Source: Papilionanthe hookeriana x Papilionanthe teres
Lineage: Eukaryota > Streptophyta > Magnoliopsida > Asparagales > Orchidaceae
Assembly (NCBI GenBank): GCA_022702705.1
Contig: CM040428.1
Coordinates: 53,809,198-53,873,197 of the forward strand
Reading direction: 5' to 3'
DNA: 64,000 nucleotides
Shown here: positions 10,317 to 21,524 of the stretch, piece by piece
Numbering within the stretch: the stretch's first letter is position 1
Layout of the letters: each line of letters begins with the position of its first letter
Program-made: the position numbers and the translations under genes
Notes under the pieces: model-generated
Databases searched by the model: none
What the model was told of the DNA's origin: nothing
What the model saw: only the letters and a program-made list of their open reading frames with translations

Positions 10317-13187
10317 TTAACGATTAAACCACATATTTATTTTCACGGCAACATATACATAAATATTATTTGTCATATTATCATACCACTGAAAGTAAGT
10401 GATTGCCCATGACTTCTTCAGCAAAAAGGTTCCTAATACACCCCATAGTCCAACAGCAAAACCAAGACCCATACTAAGGAACAAACCAAAATTATCATCC
10501 TCAGCGTCATCATCATCAGAATTGCTTTCTCTATTGTAACTATTAAGTTCATCATCTTCACAAGTATTCGAAAGTGGCATTCCACAAAGTTCAGAATTTC
10601 CATAGTAACTTGATTCTTTGAAGGTGTCAAGTTGCGTCCCTCTCGGGATTCTACCTGACAATTGATTGTAGGATAAGTTGAGATAGTTCAACTTACTTAG
10701 CTTCACAATGCTCTCCGGGATTTCTCCTGAAAAATGATTTCTTGAGAGATCCAAACTTTCTAAGCTTTGCATATCACCAATATTGATTGGGATATGTCCC
10801 TTGAATTGATTTCTGGATAAATTTAAGCTTATCAATCCAACCAAGCTCATTAATTCAACAGGAATCTCTCCAATAAGATTATTACAAGAAATATCTATAA
10901 TCTTCACAAGAGAGAGTATGTCTTTGAATTCAAGAACTATTCCTTTTGTATCGATCATTATTGAATCAGGGAAAAGTACGCTTGGAAGGATGATATGATC
11001 CATGGAAATCAAAAGATTATGCCCCTGATTTAGAAATATAAGACCATCTTTAGGAAATAGAGGTTCAAGCCTCTTATTTTGTATAACCATTGAATCGAGA
11101 AATTTAAATGATTTCGGGATTGACCCTGAAAGAAAATTTTTTGCAAGATCCAAGATTTGTAGATCTTTTAGTTTGGATAGCTCATAGGTTATTAATCCAT
11201 GGAAATTATTTGAGCGTAAGCGTAAGATCTTTAGGGACAACAATTTTTCTCCAATCCATGAAGGTACGCTTCCTGTAAGATGATTTTCTCCCAAGTCAAG
11301 GGTGATAAGCTTGCTACAATTTTTGAAAAATGGAATCTCCCCTTGAAAAACATTGTTGTTGAGATGCAATGATAATAACATCGGCAGGTTCCCTATCCAT
11401 TGTGGAATTGAACCCCTTAAGTTGTTATATGACATGCTGAAAAACTTCAACATCTTATAGCTTGAAACATTACCATTGCATTTTGGAATTTCTCCTAAAA
11501 GATTGTTATGTGATAAGTCGAGAAGAATTATTGAAGGCATTTGACATATAGAATTAGGGATTTCACCTAAGAGATGATTTTGAGAAAGGTCAAGCACATT
11601 CAACAAACTCATGTTCCCATTTAGATATAACTCAACCCCACTTGAGAACTTATTTTCCGAAAATGATACATAATGTACAAAATTCATTGGTCGAGGAAGG
11701 CGCCCTTCGAATTGATTTGATCTTAAGTCGATAGTTGCCTCGTATGCAATATTCAATGACATTGGAAGTTCACCTCTAATTGCATTTTGAGACATGTTCA
11801 AGTACTCTATTCCAGATGATATATCCCAAAACCAACTCGGAATGATATCAGAAATACCACAATTGGAGAGTTCTAAACAGAAAAGGAGCATTTGATTTTG
11901 AAGCCATAGTGGGAATTGAGGACCAACGAGACAAGAACTTAAGTAAAGAAAATAAATTTGAAATGGTGGAGTCCAATGAGGACTAATCATGTTAAAATTC
12001 AATTGATTATCTGAAAGATCTAGGTATACCAATTGTGATAGATTTGCAAAATGAAATTCTGAGAGATTGCCATGCAAATTATTGGAATGAAGATCCAAAT
12101 AAGCTAAGTTATTTAGTTTTCCAAGACTCTGTGGAATAAGTCCATCAAACTGATTATTTCCAAGATCAAGGAATGTTAAATTTCTCATATTTTCAACCCA
12201 TTCAGGTATGCTTCCGCTTAGTTGATTATTGGAAATGTCTATGATTATCATTTCATATTCTTTGCATTTTAAAGAAGTTCCGCCATCACTTAATTTTGTA
12301 AAATTATTATAGCTGAGGTTCAAAACATTGAGATCACATAATAAGCTTGAAGAGACAAATGAGATAGGTCTTGTAAGAAAGTTTAAATACAGATATAATT
12401 CCTTTAACCTTTTGAATTGTCCTAACCAGTTAGGGAAACTTCCATAGAGATGGTTATATGAAAGATCAAATGTTTCAATGGTTGATGAAAAATTACAATA
12501 TGGAAGTAAATTCGGGAGTTTTTGTAGGCTGCATGATGACAAATACAAAGTGGAGAGAGCTGGAAGCACACTAATTTCATGTAACCAATTCGCAGCGAAT
12601 GTTAGATTCACATTTGACATATTAAGGAATTGTAAAGAGAAGAGGCGGAACATCCATAAGAGGTTATAAGCAACTAGAGAATTATTACCAAGATCAAGGT
12701 ATCTAAGTTTTGTCAAGTTTCCAATATGAGATGAAATTTCTCCGGCGAACCCCGAAGAGGAGAGATCGAGATCTCTCAATTTAGTGAGGGAACCAATAGA
12801 ATGAGGGATCCTCGTTTGATTGAAGAGAATGTTACTGAAGTACAAATATTGCAAGTGGCGTAATCGGAAAAAAGACGGATGTAACGATGCGGCATATAAA
12901 GTAACCCCAAGGCTTGAAAAAACAGACAAATCAAGCTTGATGACATGATTGGTTTTATTACTACAACTTAGTCCCTTCCACATGCAACAATCCTCACTTA
13001 TATCCCAACTCGAGAGAACGAGGTGAGGATCGGATAGACTTTGCTTAAAATCAAGGAGGGCATCTCTTTCCTCAGCACTGCAACGTGGGTTCACCTTGCG
13101 AATACCTAAGCCACCTTCGCTTTCTGCTCTCAAGCAATAGAAAGATAGAGTAAAGATTAGTAGTAGAGAAAACTGAAATCTTTCCAT
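10317..13187 (-). CDS. LRR receptor-like protein RLP1 (EIX/Cf type)
   Basis: Intact, intronless, 956 residues. In order: signal peptide (about 1-21); LRR N-terminal cap (about 30-80) with CSAEERDALLDFKQSL and the DCCMWKGLSC cysteine pair; plant extracellular LRRs of the LxxLxxLxLxxNxLxGxIP kind to about 700; a non-LRR island (about 700-757); a final LRR block to about 845; a C-terminal cap (YYGNSELCG); an Asp/Glu-rich stretch (about 877-899); one membrane helix (about 900-923) with GFAVG; and a 33-residue tail. There is no kinase, so it should act at the plasma membrane as a ligand-sensing immune receptor with adaptor kinases of the SOBIR1/BAK1 kind, as family members do. The ligand is unknown. 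The tail (NNIYVYVAVKINMW) differs from that of RLP2, 4, 5 and 6. The start MERF agrees with its paralogs and with a TATA box 37 bp upstream. Confidence 0.93.
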   Translation of the reverse strand: MERFQFSLLLIFTLSFYCLRAESEGGLGIRKVNPRCSAEERDALLDFKQSLSDPHLVLSSWDISEDCCMWKGLSCSNKTNHVIKLDLSVFSSLGVTLYAASLHPSFFRLRHLQYLYFSNILFNQTRIPHSIGSLTKLRDLDLSSSGFAGEISSHIGNLTKLRYLDLGNNSLVAYNLLWMFRLFSLQFLNMSNVNLTFAANWLHEISVLPALSTLYLSSCSLQKLPNLLPYCNFSSTIETFDLSYNHLYGSFPNWLGQFKRLKELYLYLNFLTRPISFVSSSLLCDLNVLNLSYNNFTKLSDGGTSLKCKEYEMIIIDISNNQLSGSIPEWVENMRNLTFLDLGNNQFDGLIPQSLGKLNNLAYLDLHSNNLHGNLSEFHFANLSQLVYLDLSDNQLNFNMISPHWTPPFQIYFLYLSSCLVGPQFPLWLQNQMLLFCLELSNCGISDIIPSWFWDISSGIEYLNMSQNAIRGELPMSLNIAYEATIDLRSNQFEGRLPRPMNFVHYVSFSENKFSSGVELYLNGNMSLLNVLDLSQNHLLGEIPNSICQMPSIILLDLSHNNLLGEIPKCNGNVSSYKMLKFFSMSYNNLRGSIPQWIGNLPMLLSLHLNNNVFQGEIPFFKNCSKLITLDLGENHLTGSVPSWIGEKLLSLKILRLRSNNFHGLITYELSKLKDLQILDLAKNFLSGSIPKSFKFLDSMVIQNKRLEPLFPKDGLIFLNQGHNLLISMDHIILPSVLFPDSIMIDTKGIVLEFKDILSLVKIIDISCNNLIGEIPVELMSLVGLISLNLSRNQFKGHIPINIGDMQSLESLDLSRNHFSGEIPESIVKLSKLNYLNLSYNQLSGRIPRGTQLDTFKESSYYGNSELCGMPLSNTCEDDELNSYNRESNSDDDDAEDDNFGLFLSMGLGFAVGLWGVLGTFLLKKSWAITYFQWYDNMTNNIYVYVAVKINMWFNR

Positions 13188-13223
13188 CAGAGTTGGCTTG
13201 ATTCTCGCTCTCTGGCTCTATCC

Positions 13224-13233
13224 CTATTTATAG
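13224..13233 (-). promoter_or_regulatory. RLP1 core promoter: CCAAT next to TATA box
   Basis: Minus strand reads AACCAATGCGCTATAAATAG, a CCAAT motif immediately upstream of a TATA box, 37 bp before the ATG. The same arrangement, slightly varied, precedes RLP2, 4, 5 and 6. Normal TATA-to-start spacing leaves a leader of only about 5-12 nt. Confidence 0.7.
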
Positions 13234-13249
13234 CGCATTGGTTGGAAGA

Positions 13250-14131
13250 TTTCTCCAAAATTCTTTTCCCATATGAATAGTTAGTAAGAAGTTTATTTAG
13301 TTGAATTATGAATGTGCGCTTATATAAGACTTTTCCAGAAAGCATAATGCTTGATATGATTGATTTTTTGAGCCACTTTAATGAATAATAGAAGAGTGCA
13401 AATATGCTTTATGACTCCTAAAGTTCTAAATAATTTAATCTTAATTTCAATTCAATTAAAATAAGTCCCTATCAGTAATATTAAAAAAAAAAAAAAAGTG
13501 GCATTTACATGCACACCACACAAGTCTTATTTATTCACATATCTAACACCTAAACTTTAATATTTAACATTACATTAAAAATATCTTTCTTAAGAACTTT
13601 TTAAAAATGATTGAATGTATAATTATATGCATAAATAAATAGCAGCAAACTGTTTTGAATTTAAATATCAAGTTGTAAGTGTTAGATATATAAATTCATA
13701 AAAATTTTGGGGTAAATATATTAATTTTATATATTTATGTGTGAATGAGACTGACTTATTAATGTGTGAATGAGACCGACTTATGATTGATAAGGAAGGT
13801 AATATTTAATCACAAGGACTTGGACTTTTAATCGCAAGACTTGGACTTGATGTTTATAATGAGATTCTATTATCATGCAATAAATTAATTAAAGAGAGAA
13901 TACTTCTAATTACAAGACATTGACTTGGCATATCAATGGTGATTAGTTGTATGCTTAAATTGAATTTTGTATCCGCCCAATCAATAAACATCCCTTATAT
14001 AATTCGGATGATAAGTATAATTAAGTCATTAATATTTGTTAAATTTTTATTTACAAAAGTATTATGTTTATATTATTTTTATTCATTTTTAACATTTTAT
14101 TTTTAAAATTAAATCAAATTATTTTTCAAAT

Positions 14132-14165
<34 letters not shown>

Positions 14166-14809
14166 AATTTTTATTTAATCACATATTATAAAGACTCTTA
14201 AATGTACTAAATAATTATTAGTCCTCCTTTAAAAATTAACATTCCATAAAGAGAACGGCCACATCTCTAATTATTCTCAATTCAAATTCTACATACATAA
14301 CAAATTGAGTGGTACTTATGTAAATCCTCCTTTATTAATTTGTATATTATTTCAATAATAACATACATTACAATACGTCCACGATTATATATCATTTTTA
14401 ATTCTCTACCATTCAAAGAAGCATTAAATATTTCAATAAAATAAAATAAAATATGAAAATTTTGTATTGCACATACATGCTCCATATAAATAATACTAAT
14501 AATAATAATAATTCGTCTATAATATGTGAAACAATAAAATCTATATTTTTTCAGTTATTAGAATATTGTTTGTGTTTTATTTTATCTAAAGTTTATTAGG
14601 AACAAAATTCACATATAAACAAGAAAAATTTTCATGGCTCATGCGTGACTCTCCCAACATATATTATAAATTTCAGTATACGTTTCGGAACATATAAGCA
14701 CTTGGCAGAGCAGCACACATCATAAACACCGGGTAGAAACACATTTTAAATATAGGATACTAGAGTCCCAGCAACATTTAACGACTGCAATTGCCCAGAC
14801 AACTGCACG
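13250..14809. repeat. RLP1 upstream intergenic repeats
   Basis: No gene. Contains a diverged copy of the roughly 230-bp foldback MITE at about 13499-13728, an (AT)n run at 14137-14162, and otherwise AT-rich cluster modules (13850-14290 resembles 9090-9530 and 49010-49560). Confidence 0.6.
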
Positions 14810-15045
14810 ATATATATTGCATCTTGAGAAATTTTGCAGTTCTCTCTCGCATGTGGGACAAGGACCAGTGCGTGTAATCATCAATTCATATTGCATTATT
14901 CTCACTGGGCCAGACCTCATGATTTTTTCATGTTCTGAGTTTTCCACGTAAAAAGTTCTAGTTTATCTACTGGTTAATTTCTTTTATCTGAGTGTGCTAG
15001 ATTCTCATACAATACCCTTGCTCTATCACCAGAATATCATAAATT
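14810..15045 (+). repeat. Diverged LTR relic related to the Ty3-type element
   Basis: Carries GTGGGACAAGG, then GAGTTTTCCACGTAAAAAG, then TTTTATCTGAGTGTGCTAGA and CTCATACAATAC. These follow the order of the R/U5 part of the LTR family at 117-1001 and 4763-5649 read in the opposite direction. It is heavily diverged and its ends are unclear. Confidence 0.45.
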
Positions 15046-15237
15046 TGAACATTATTTCACTTATAAGTTACAAATCATTCTTCAAACAGAGATCAATTAG
15101 CAAAATATATCAAAGTGAGGATGAATAAAGAATGAGGGGTAGGAAATTACTGCTGATTTTAGATTTGGATACAAAATGAACCGAAATATAAGCATAGCCC
15201 ATACAATCAAAGATTAAATATTCTGCGGAGGAAAAAA

Positions 15238-15748
15238 AAGCATTAGTTTAATAAGAAAATTTACTTTATAGGACAATATATTTCAAATATCTGATTGACC
15301 TTCGCTTATATGGCCACATTGCGCTATTGTGGCCTATGTTCTTACAGATGCTAAATTGAAAATCCCATATTATTCCATTATGCCATGGCATAAACATAAG
15401 AAAAGAGAATATTAATTTTATGTGATTATCATCCATAGGCGTAAGTAGTCTCACATGCCTTAAGACTTGTAAGTATTTAATTAATCATTGCCTTTAAATA
15501 GTCCCACATGCAACGATTCGATGAAATTTATATTTCTTTCATCAATGTAATATTATATTCTGCATCTTTTATGTGGGGGAGACTCATGCATTTGCAAACA
15601 AAATTTCTCTTATTTATGCGCAAATTATGTTCCAAAAGAACCAAAAAAGAAATTAGATTAAAAATACAAAGACCTCCAAGTGAAATATTAGTTCAACATA
15701 ATATTATATACATTGCGAACATAAACAATCATCATTTAATTATGTTAT
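15238..15748. repeat. RLP2 downstream flank, left end of duplicated block A
   Basis: Almost identical to 27712-28395 beside RLP4, apart from a 176-bp insertion there. This copy keeps the uninterrupted site at 15351-15360 (CTAAATTGAA). No gene. Confidence 0.8.
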
Positions 15749-18544
15749 TTATCGATTAAACCACTGATTCACTTTCACGTTGACAAATACATAAATATTA
15801 TCCATCATTTTATCAAGGAATTGGAAGTAAGTTGTCGCCCAAGACCTCTTGAACAATAAGGTCCCCAATACACTCCATAGTCCAACAGCAAATCCAAGTC
15901 CCATACCGAGGAACAAACCAAAATCATCATCATCCTGAGAAATGCCTCCTTCGTCATGTATTTTATGTTCATCACCTTCGCAAATCTTATCTAATGGTTT
16001 CCCACAAAGATTTGAATTTCCGTAGTAACTTGATTCATTAAAAGTGTCAAGTTGGGTCCCCGTCGGGATTCTACCAGACAATTGATTGTAGGATAAGTTG
16101 AGATAACTCAATGCACTGAGCATCGCAATGCTCTCTGGAATATCTCCTGAGAAATGGTTCCTTGAGAGATCCAAACTTTCCAAGCTTTGCATAACACCAA
16201 TTTTGTTTGGTATATGTCCCGTGAATTGGTTTCTCGATAAATTCAAGCTCATCAATCCAACAAGGCTCATTAATTCAATAGGAACTTCACCAGTCAGATC
16301 ATTAGAAGAAAGATCTATAATGTTCACAAGAGAGAGTATGCTTTCGTATTCACGAACTATTCCTTTTATAACGACCATTATTGAATCAGGTGCAAATATT
16401 ATTGGAAATAGAGGTTCAAGCTTCTTCTTTTGTATGGCCATTGACTTGATAAATTTAAAAGATTTTGGGATTGAACCTGAAAGAAAATTGTATGCAAGAT
16501 CCAAGATTTGTAGATCTTTTAGTTTGGATAACTCCAAGGGAAGTGATCCATGGAATTTGTTTGAGTGTAAGCGTAAGATCTTTAGGGACAATAAATTTTC
16601 TCCAATCCATAAAGGTATGCTTCCTGTAAGATTATTTTCTCCCAAGTCAAGAGTAATAAGCTTGCTGCAATTTTTGAAAAATGGCATCTCCCCTTGAAAA
16701 ACATTGTTGTTGAGGTGCAATGATAATAACATTGGTAGGTTCCCGATCCATTGCGGAATTGAACCCCTTAAGTTGTTATATGACATGCTGATAAACTGTA
16801 GCGTCATATAGCTTGAAGCTTTACAATTGCATTTTGGAATTTCTCCCGAAAGATTATTATGTGATAAGTCGAGAAGAATTATTGAAGGCATTTGGCATAT
16901 AGAATTAGGTATTTCACTTGAGAGATGATTTTGAGAAAGGTCAAGCAGTATCAACGAACTCATGTTCCCGTTTAGATATAACTCAATCCCGCTTGAGAAC
17001 TTATTGTTTGAAAATGATACAAATTTTACAGAACCCATTGGCCGAGGAAGGCGCCCTTCCAATTGATTTGATCTTAAGTCGATAGTTGCCCTTAATGCAA
17101 TATTCAATGACATTGGAAGTTCACCTCTAATTGCATTTTGAGACATGTTCAAGTAATTTATTTGAGATGATATATTCCAAAACCAACTCGGAATGATATC
17201 AAAAATACTACAATTGGATAGATTTAAAATAGAAATGTACTTTTGATTTTGAAGCCATAGTGGGAATTGAGGACCAACGAGACAAGAACTTAGGTCAAGA
17301 TCTTGGATTTGAAATGGTGGAGTCCAATTAGGACTAATCATGTTAAAATTCAATTGATTATCTGAAAGATGTAGGGTTTTCAATTGTGATAGATTTGTAA
17401 AATGAAATTCAGATAGGCTACCATGCAAATTATTGGAACGAAGATCTAAAATAACTAAGTTAGCCAGTTGTCCAAGACTATGTGGAATAAGTCCATCAAA
17501 TTGATTATTTCCAAGACAAAGATATGTTAAATTTCTCATATTTCCAACCCATTCAGGTATGCTTCCGTTCAGTTGGTTATTGGAGAAATCCATTTCTGTC
17601 ATTTTATATTCTTTGCATTTTAATGTAGTTCCATCATCACTTAATTTTGTAAAATTATTATAGCTAAGGTCCAAAACATAGAGATCACATAATAAGCTTG
17701 AAGAGGCAAATGAGATAGGTCCAGTAAAATAGTTGAAATTGAGATATAATTCCTTTAATCTTTTGAATTGTCCTAACCAGTTTGGCAAACTTCCATTGAG
17801 ATTGTTATAAGAAAAATCAAATATTTCAATGGTTGATGAAAAATTAGAATATGGAAGTAAATTCGGAAGTGTTTGTAGGCTGCATGATGACAATGCCAAG
17901 GTGGAGAGAGCTGGAAGCACACTAATCTCTTGTAACCAATTCGTAGCGAATGTTAGATTTAGATTTGACATATCAAGGAATTGTAAATAGAAGAGGCGAG
18001 ACATCCATAAGAGGTTATAAGCAACGAGTGAATTCGAACTAAGATCAAGGAATCTAAGTTTTGTCAAGTTTCCAATTTGAGGAGGAATTTCTCCAGCGAA
18101 CCCCGAATTGGAGAGATCAAGATGGCTCAATTTAGCGAGGGAACCAATAGAATGAGGGATCCTCGTTTGATTGAAGTGAATGCTACTCAAGCACAAATAT
18201 TGCAAGTGTCTTAAGCGAAAAAAAGACGGTTGTAATGATGCAGCATATAAAATATCTGAGAAAACAAATGAATCGAGCTTGATGACATGATTGGTTTTAT
18301 TACTACAACTCACTCCAATCCATGTGCAACAATCCTCATCTATATTCCAACTCGAGAGAACGAGGTAGGGATCAGATAAACTTTGCTTAAAATCAAGGAG
18401 GGCATCTCTTTCCTCAGCACTGCAACGTTGGTTCACCTTGTGAATAGCTAAGCCACCTTCGCTTTCCGCTCTCAAGCAATAGAAACATAGAGTAAAGATG
18501 AGCAGTAGAGAAAACTCAAGTAGAGAAAACTGAAATCTTTCCAT
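15749..18544 (-). CDS. LRR receptor-like protein RLP2
   Basis: Intact, intronless, 931 residues from MERF. An upstream in-frame ATG (18554-18556, MQIL) would add four residues but lies only 25 bp from the TATA box, at or before the likely transcription start. Architecture: a signal peptide containing a 5-residue tandem duplication (QFSLLEFSLL), a CSAEERDALLDF cap with DCCTWIGVSC, about 28 LRRs, a shortened island, terminal LRRs, a C-terminal cap (YYGNSNLCGKPL), an acidic stretch (SQDDDDFG), a membrane helix with GFAVG and a tail ending VKVNQWFNR with YVFV. It is very close to RLP4 but lacks 23 island residues. Role: cell-surface immune receptor without a kinase, ligand unknown. The short island makes altered ligand or co-receptor use plausible; that is inference. 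Confidence 0.93.
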   Translation of the reverse strand: MERFQFSLLEFSLLLIFTLCFYCLRAESEGGLAIHKVNQRCSAEERDALLDFKQSLSDPYLVLSSWNIDEDCCTWIGVSCSNKTNHVIKLDSFVFSDILYAASLQPSFFRLRHLQYLCLSSIHFNQTRIPHSIGSLAKLSHLDLSNSGFAGEIPPQIGNLTKLRFLDLSSNSLVAYNLLWMSRLFYLQFLDMSNLNLTFATNWLQEISVLPALSTLALSSCSLQTLPNLLPYSNFSSTIEIFDFSYNNLNGSLPNWLGQFKRLKELYLNFNYFTGPISFASSSLLCDLYVLDLSYNNFTKLSDDGTTLKCKEYKMTEMDFSNNQLNGSIPEWVGNMRNLTYLCLGNNQFDGLIPHSLGQLANLVILDLRSNNLHGSLSEFHFTNLSQLKTLHLSDNQLNFNMISPNWTPPFQIQDLDLSSCLVGPQFPLWLQNQKYISILNLSNCSIFDIIPSWFWNISSQINYLNMSQNAIRGELPMSLNIALRATIDLRSNQLEGRLPRPMGSVKFVSFSNNKFSSGIELYLNGNMSSLILLDLSQNHLSSEIPNSICQMPSIILLDLSHNNLSGEIPKCNCKASSYMTLQFISMSYNNLRGSIPQWIGNLPMLLSLHLNNNVFQGEMPFFKNCSKLITLDLGENNLTGSIPLWIGENLLSLKILRLHSNKFHGSLPLELSKLKDLQILDLAYNFLSGSIPKSFKFIKSMAIQKKKLEPLFPIIFAPDSIMVVIKGIVREYESILSLVNIIDLSSNDLTGEVPIELMSLVGLMSLNLSRNQFTGHIPNKIGVMQSLESLDLSRNHFSGDIPESIAMLSALSYLNLSYNQLSGRIPTGTQLDTFNESSYYGNSNLCGKPLDKICEGDEHKIHDEGGISQDDDDFGLFLGMGLGFAVGLWSVLGTLLFKRSWATTYFQFLDKMMDNIYVFVNVKVNQWFNR
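18505..18534 (-). repeat. 15-bp tandem duplication in the RLP2 signal peptide
   Basis: GTAGAGAAAACTCAA (18505-18519) is followed by GTAGAGAAAACTGAA (18520-18534), adding five hydrophobic-region residues. It is shared only with RLP4 (31221-31250). Confidence 0.9.
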
Positions 18545-18580
18545 TAGAATTTGCATAATTGTGGCTCTCTTGCTCTATCC

Positions 18581-18590
18581 CTATTTATAG
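18581..18590 (-). promoter_or_regulatory. RLP2 core promoter: CCAAT next to TATA box
   Basis: Minus strand AACCAATGTGCTATAAATAG. The TATA box is 37 bp before the MERF codon and only 25 bp before the upstream in-frame ATG, which argues that MERF is the true start. Confidence 0.7.
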
Positions 18591-18599
18591 CACATTGGT

Positions 18600-19330
18600 T
18601 GGAAGAGTCCTATAGAGATGGAAAACTAATTACATTAAATTAATGAATAATTATTACATAATTTGAATAATATTTAAATTCAATCAATGCCGCCACTATT
18701 GCTGTTAAGGAATTCACTATTCTTCCTTGCAAACTATAAATGAATCTGATATTGACATTTGTTGAAAATAAATATTTGTTTATAGCTCACCATTATTACT
18801 TTATTTATTTATTTATTTATTTGTTTTACTGTCATGCTATGAATCATATACACACAATTCTTATTCATTTACATATCTAAAACCATACCTTTAATATTTC
18901 ACATTACATCAAAAATTTCTTTCTTACGGACTTCTTAAAAATGATGGAATGCATATTTGTATGCATAAATAAATTGCAGCAAATTGTTTTGAATGTATGT
19001 ATCTAATTGTAAGTGCTAGATACATAATTTTATAAGAATTATGTGGTACATATGTAAATTTCCCTTGCAATTATTGATTTGATAAAATGACATTTGAGCC
19101 GTAACTATCATAGTTGACGGACTTCCCGCATTGACTGACTTACTCCATTGATAATAAAGATGTGACCTTGACTTGGACTTCATCAGGCACGAGTCTTTCC
19201 AACTAAACTTAAATAAAATAATTATTGATTAATTAAGGAAATTTATAGTAGCCTTGCTATGGCTGATCCAAATATTATATTTCAATATATTTTTGATGTA
19301 TTTTTTTATTAATATTTTAAAAAGAACATG
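18600..19330. repeat. Intergenic modules with a foldback MITE
   Basis: MITE copy at about 18840-19064, with a damaged left arm and an intact right arm ending ATGTGGTA...TAAATTTCCC. It is followed by the TTGACTTGGACTTCATC module and the sequence leading to the SINE insertion site. No gene. Confidence 0.7.
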
Positions 19331-19470
19331 ATTTTTTTTTGTTAAGATTGCCCGGGCACTATTTGACGAGCCTCCCAACCAATTTCTTGTGCCTAAGAAT
19401 TCCATTCCGCACATTTGCATGTTCAAACCCGTGACAAAATCTGTCAACTAAAGTGTCGCAATAGTCATCA
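19331..19470 (-). mobile_element. tRNA-related SINE, about 140 bp
   Basis: Minus orientation: a head with TTTAGTTGACAG (A-box-like) and CGGGTTTGAAC (B-box-like), a body, and an oligo(A) end. It is flanked by imperfect long target duplications ATTTTAAAAAGAACATG (19314-19330) and ATTTTAAAAAATATG (19471-19485). Related modules without the insert (near 40715, 57815 and 59090) go straight from the ACATG motif to GTTGAATC or a close variant. Confidence 0.75.
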
Positions 19471-19728
19471 ATTTTAAAAAATATGGTTGAATCACGAGCT
19501 AATGAGTTGATTAGGGTTATTTAAGATGGTCCTAACTTAGCTTGCCGGCTTCTAATCAAGCTGAACTTGAGTCGATTCATGAGTCGACTTGACTTTGTTA
19601 CACCCTAACTTAGACTGACATAATATTAAATAGAACTATCTATAAAATTAAATAGAGCTATCTATAAAATTAATTTTGAATTCCATTGGGTTTTGAGATG
19701 TCTATTCAAATTGCTTGCAATGATTCAA

Positions 19729-19973
19729 TGACATTCATATATACCCCTCAACTTCTATATATTTATATATCTAACACCTAAGCTTTAAATTTTTAAATGA
19801 GTGTCATCTTAGCCCGTGCTTGAAAATGTGCATTTCATTTTTTAAAATGGTAATATTTTTTTATATTATATGGAAGATTCGGTTGGCATAAATGTAAAAA
19901 ATAAGGTTTAAAGGTGTTGAAAATGTAAATATATAGAAATTAAGTGGTTTGCATGTAAATGCCCCTTTTCATC
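19729..19973. mobile_element. Foldback MITE, second subfamily
   Basis: Inverted ends: the left part has CCTCAACTTCTATATATTTATAT; the right part is the complement of GGGGCATTTACATGCAAACC followed by TTTCTATATATTTACAT. No coding capacity. A paralogous copy lies at 37739-37975 in the duplicated block. Confidence 0.65.
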
Positions 19974-20241
19974 CCACCAATAAAGATGGCACATAAATAA
20001 TATTTCTATATTTTGGTGTATTTATCTGCAAACCACACAATTACATAATTTAAAAAATATTTAAATTCAATCAATGCCCCCACTACTGTTAAAGATACAG
20101 AAAATAGATGTAAAATTTTTGAGCCACTTTAATAAAAAATAGAAGAGTATAAATATGCTTTGTGACTCCTAAAGTACTAAATAATTTAATCTTAATTTCA
20201 ATCCAATTAAAATAAATCTCTATCAGCAATATTTTAAAAAA

Positions 20242-20473
20242 GGGACATTTACATACATACCACACAATACTTATTTATTTACATATCTAACACCTGAACT
20301 TTAATATTTAACATGATAATAAAAAAATCATTCGCACTAACTTGTTAAAAATGATCGGATGCATACTTGAATGCATAAATATATAGCACCAAAGTGTTTA
20401 AAATGTAAATATAAAATTGTAACTGTTACATATATAAATTTATAAGAATTGTATGGTACATATGTAAAGTTCC
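20242..20473. mobile_element. Foldback MITE, main subfamily
   Basis: About 232 bp. The left arm starts GGGACATTTACATACATACC. The right arm is its approximate inverted complement and ends TGTATGGTACATATGTAAAG. The central part carries the AAAATGATCGGATGCATA motif found in all copies. No ORF. Confidence 0.75.
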
Positions 20474-21200
20474 TTTGCAATTATTGATTTGATATATTAT
20501 GCATAAATGAGACATGTGCGACAACCATCATAGTTGACTGACTCACTCCATTAATTTTGAGTCCCAATCAAACATTAAGCTTCACTAGTACAATACGTAA
20601 GTTAAATATATAATTAATTAAATTATAAATGAAAGCAACAATAATAAAGTTTTACGTACTACAATTTTTTTTGAAAATGTCATAAGTGCAAATATTAGCT
20701 AGATGCTAAAAAAAATACTAAAAGATTTTATATGAAAAGTTTGAAAAAGGAAAAAAAAATTTATGGCCAATTGATATAACCTACTATATAAACAAAATAA
20801 TAAAACTATACTTTTTCTGTTAATATAAGAAGACGAGATTACAAAATATATGTAGTACCCAAGCTCAGCATTACGTAGCTGAAGAAGAAAATGTTGCGGA
20901 ATTAGTGAATGGTGGTGATGATGGTTAAGAGACAACATACAATCAATAGACATCAATGTGATCGATAAATAATGACGGCCAAGAGACGGTTGTCTTGTGG
21001 AGATAGCCATGCGATGATAGTTGAAGAACATTGATTGACATTCTAATGATGGTGATCAAAAAAATGATGTTCACATAATGACAATAAGATGACTATTGCT
21101 GGAAGATAATGATTATTGTCAGTACTGATCATCAACATCTAATATCGGGGAGCGCACTAGAGTTCTTCAATATTATAGCTCTCTCAAATAATATCATGAT
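20474..21200. repeat. Intergenic module, no gene
   Basis: Noncoding module (TTCACTAGTACAATACG through TAATATAAGAAGACGAGATTACA and GATAATGATTATTGTCAGTA) repeated near 5.65-6.2, 39.2-39.7, 58.1 and 60.5-61.2 kb. Open frames here are short and not conserved. Confidence 0.65.
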
Positions 21201-21201
21201 C

Positions 21202-21484
21202 GGAGACGCTCGGCGACTATTGGCTCGCTAGTTTTAACCTCTGTTTCATCTTCCAAATGTTTCTAGAAAGCTTTCAAAAATGGTTTAATGGTTTGATTTG
21301 AGCTTGATTCGACTTGAATTAGATCAATTTTCGATCATCGGGTTCGTCTCATCAAGTCTTCAGTTTGACTATAAGTTTGTTGAAGTCAGTGCTCTGGATG
21401 ACTCTTAATCAAAGTTTGAATATTCTTTGCTAAAAAAATTCCTCAAGCTCTCTGTTCGGTGATGGAGTAATTGATGACGTATCA
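21202..21484 (-). repeat. Truncated LTR (U3 end) of the Ty3-type family
   Basis: Resembles the outer 280 bp of the LTR at 5370-5649: GAGACGCTCG, then TTTCAAAAATGGTTTAATGG, then GTCTCATCAAGTC, ending GATGACGTATCA like the intact LTR end. Only the U3 end remains, next to an RLP relic. Confidence 0.75.
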
Positions 21485-21524
21485 TTTGTCATCATTGACG
21501 TCATTTCTTCTTTTGTTATGAATA

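Noticed and set aside
10317..13187. Receptor-like kinase instead of receptor-like protein
   Set aside because: Coding ends 33 residues after the membrane helix, and no kinase-like sequence is found downstream on that strand.
16128..16697. A 189-codon plus-strand frame opposite RLP2, with similar frames opposite RLP4, RLP5 and RLP6 (for example 53755-54318)
   Set aside because: They are antisense to the most regular LRR-coding stretch and are similar only because the sense genes are paralogs. The regular codon pattern of LRRs leaves antisense frames open. No start signals or domains.
18545..18556. Upstream in-frame ATG (MQIL) as the start of RLP2, and the same in RLP4 at 31261-31272
   Set aside because: Only 25 bp from the TATA box, so probably not in the mRNA; paralogs start at MERF/MERV.
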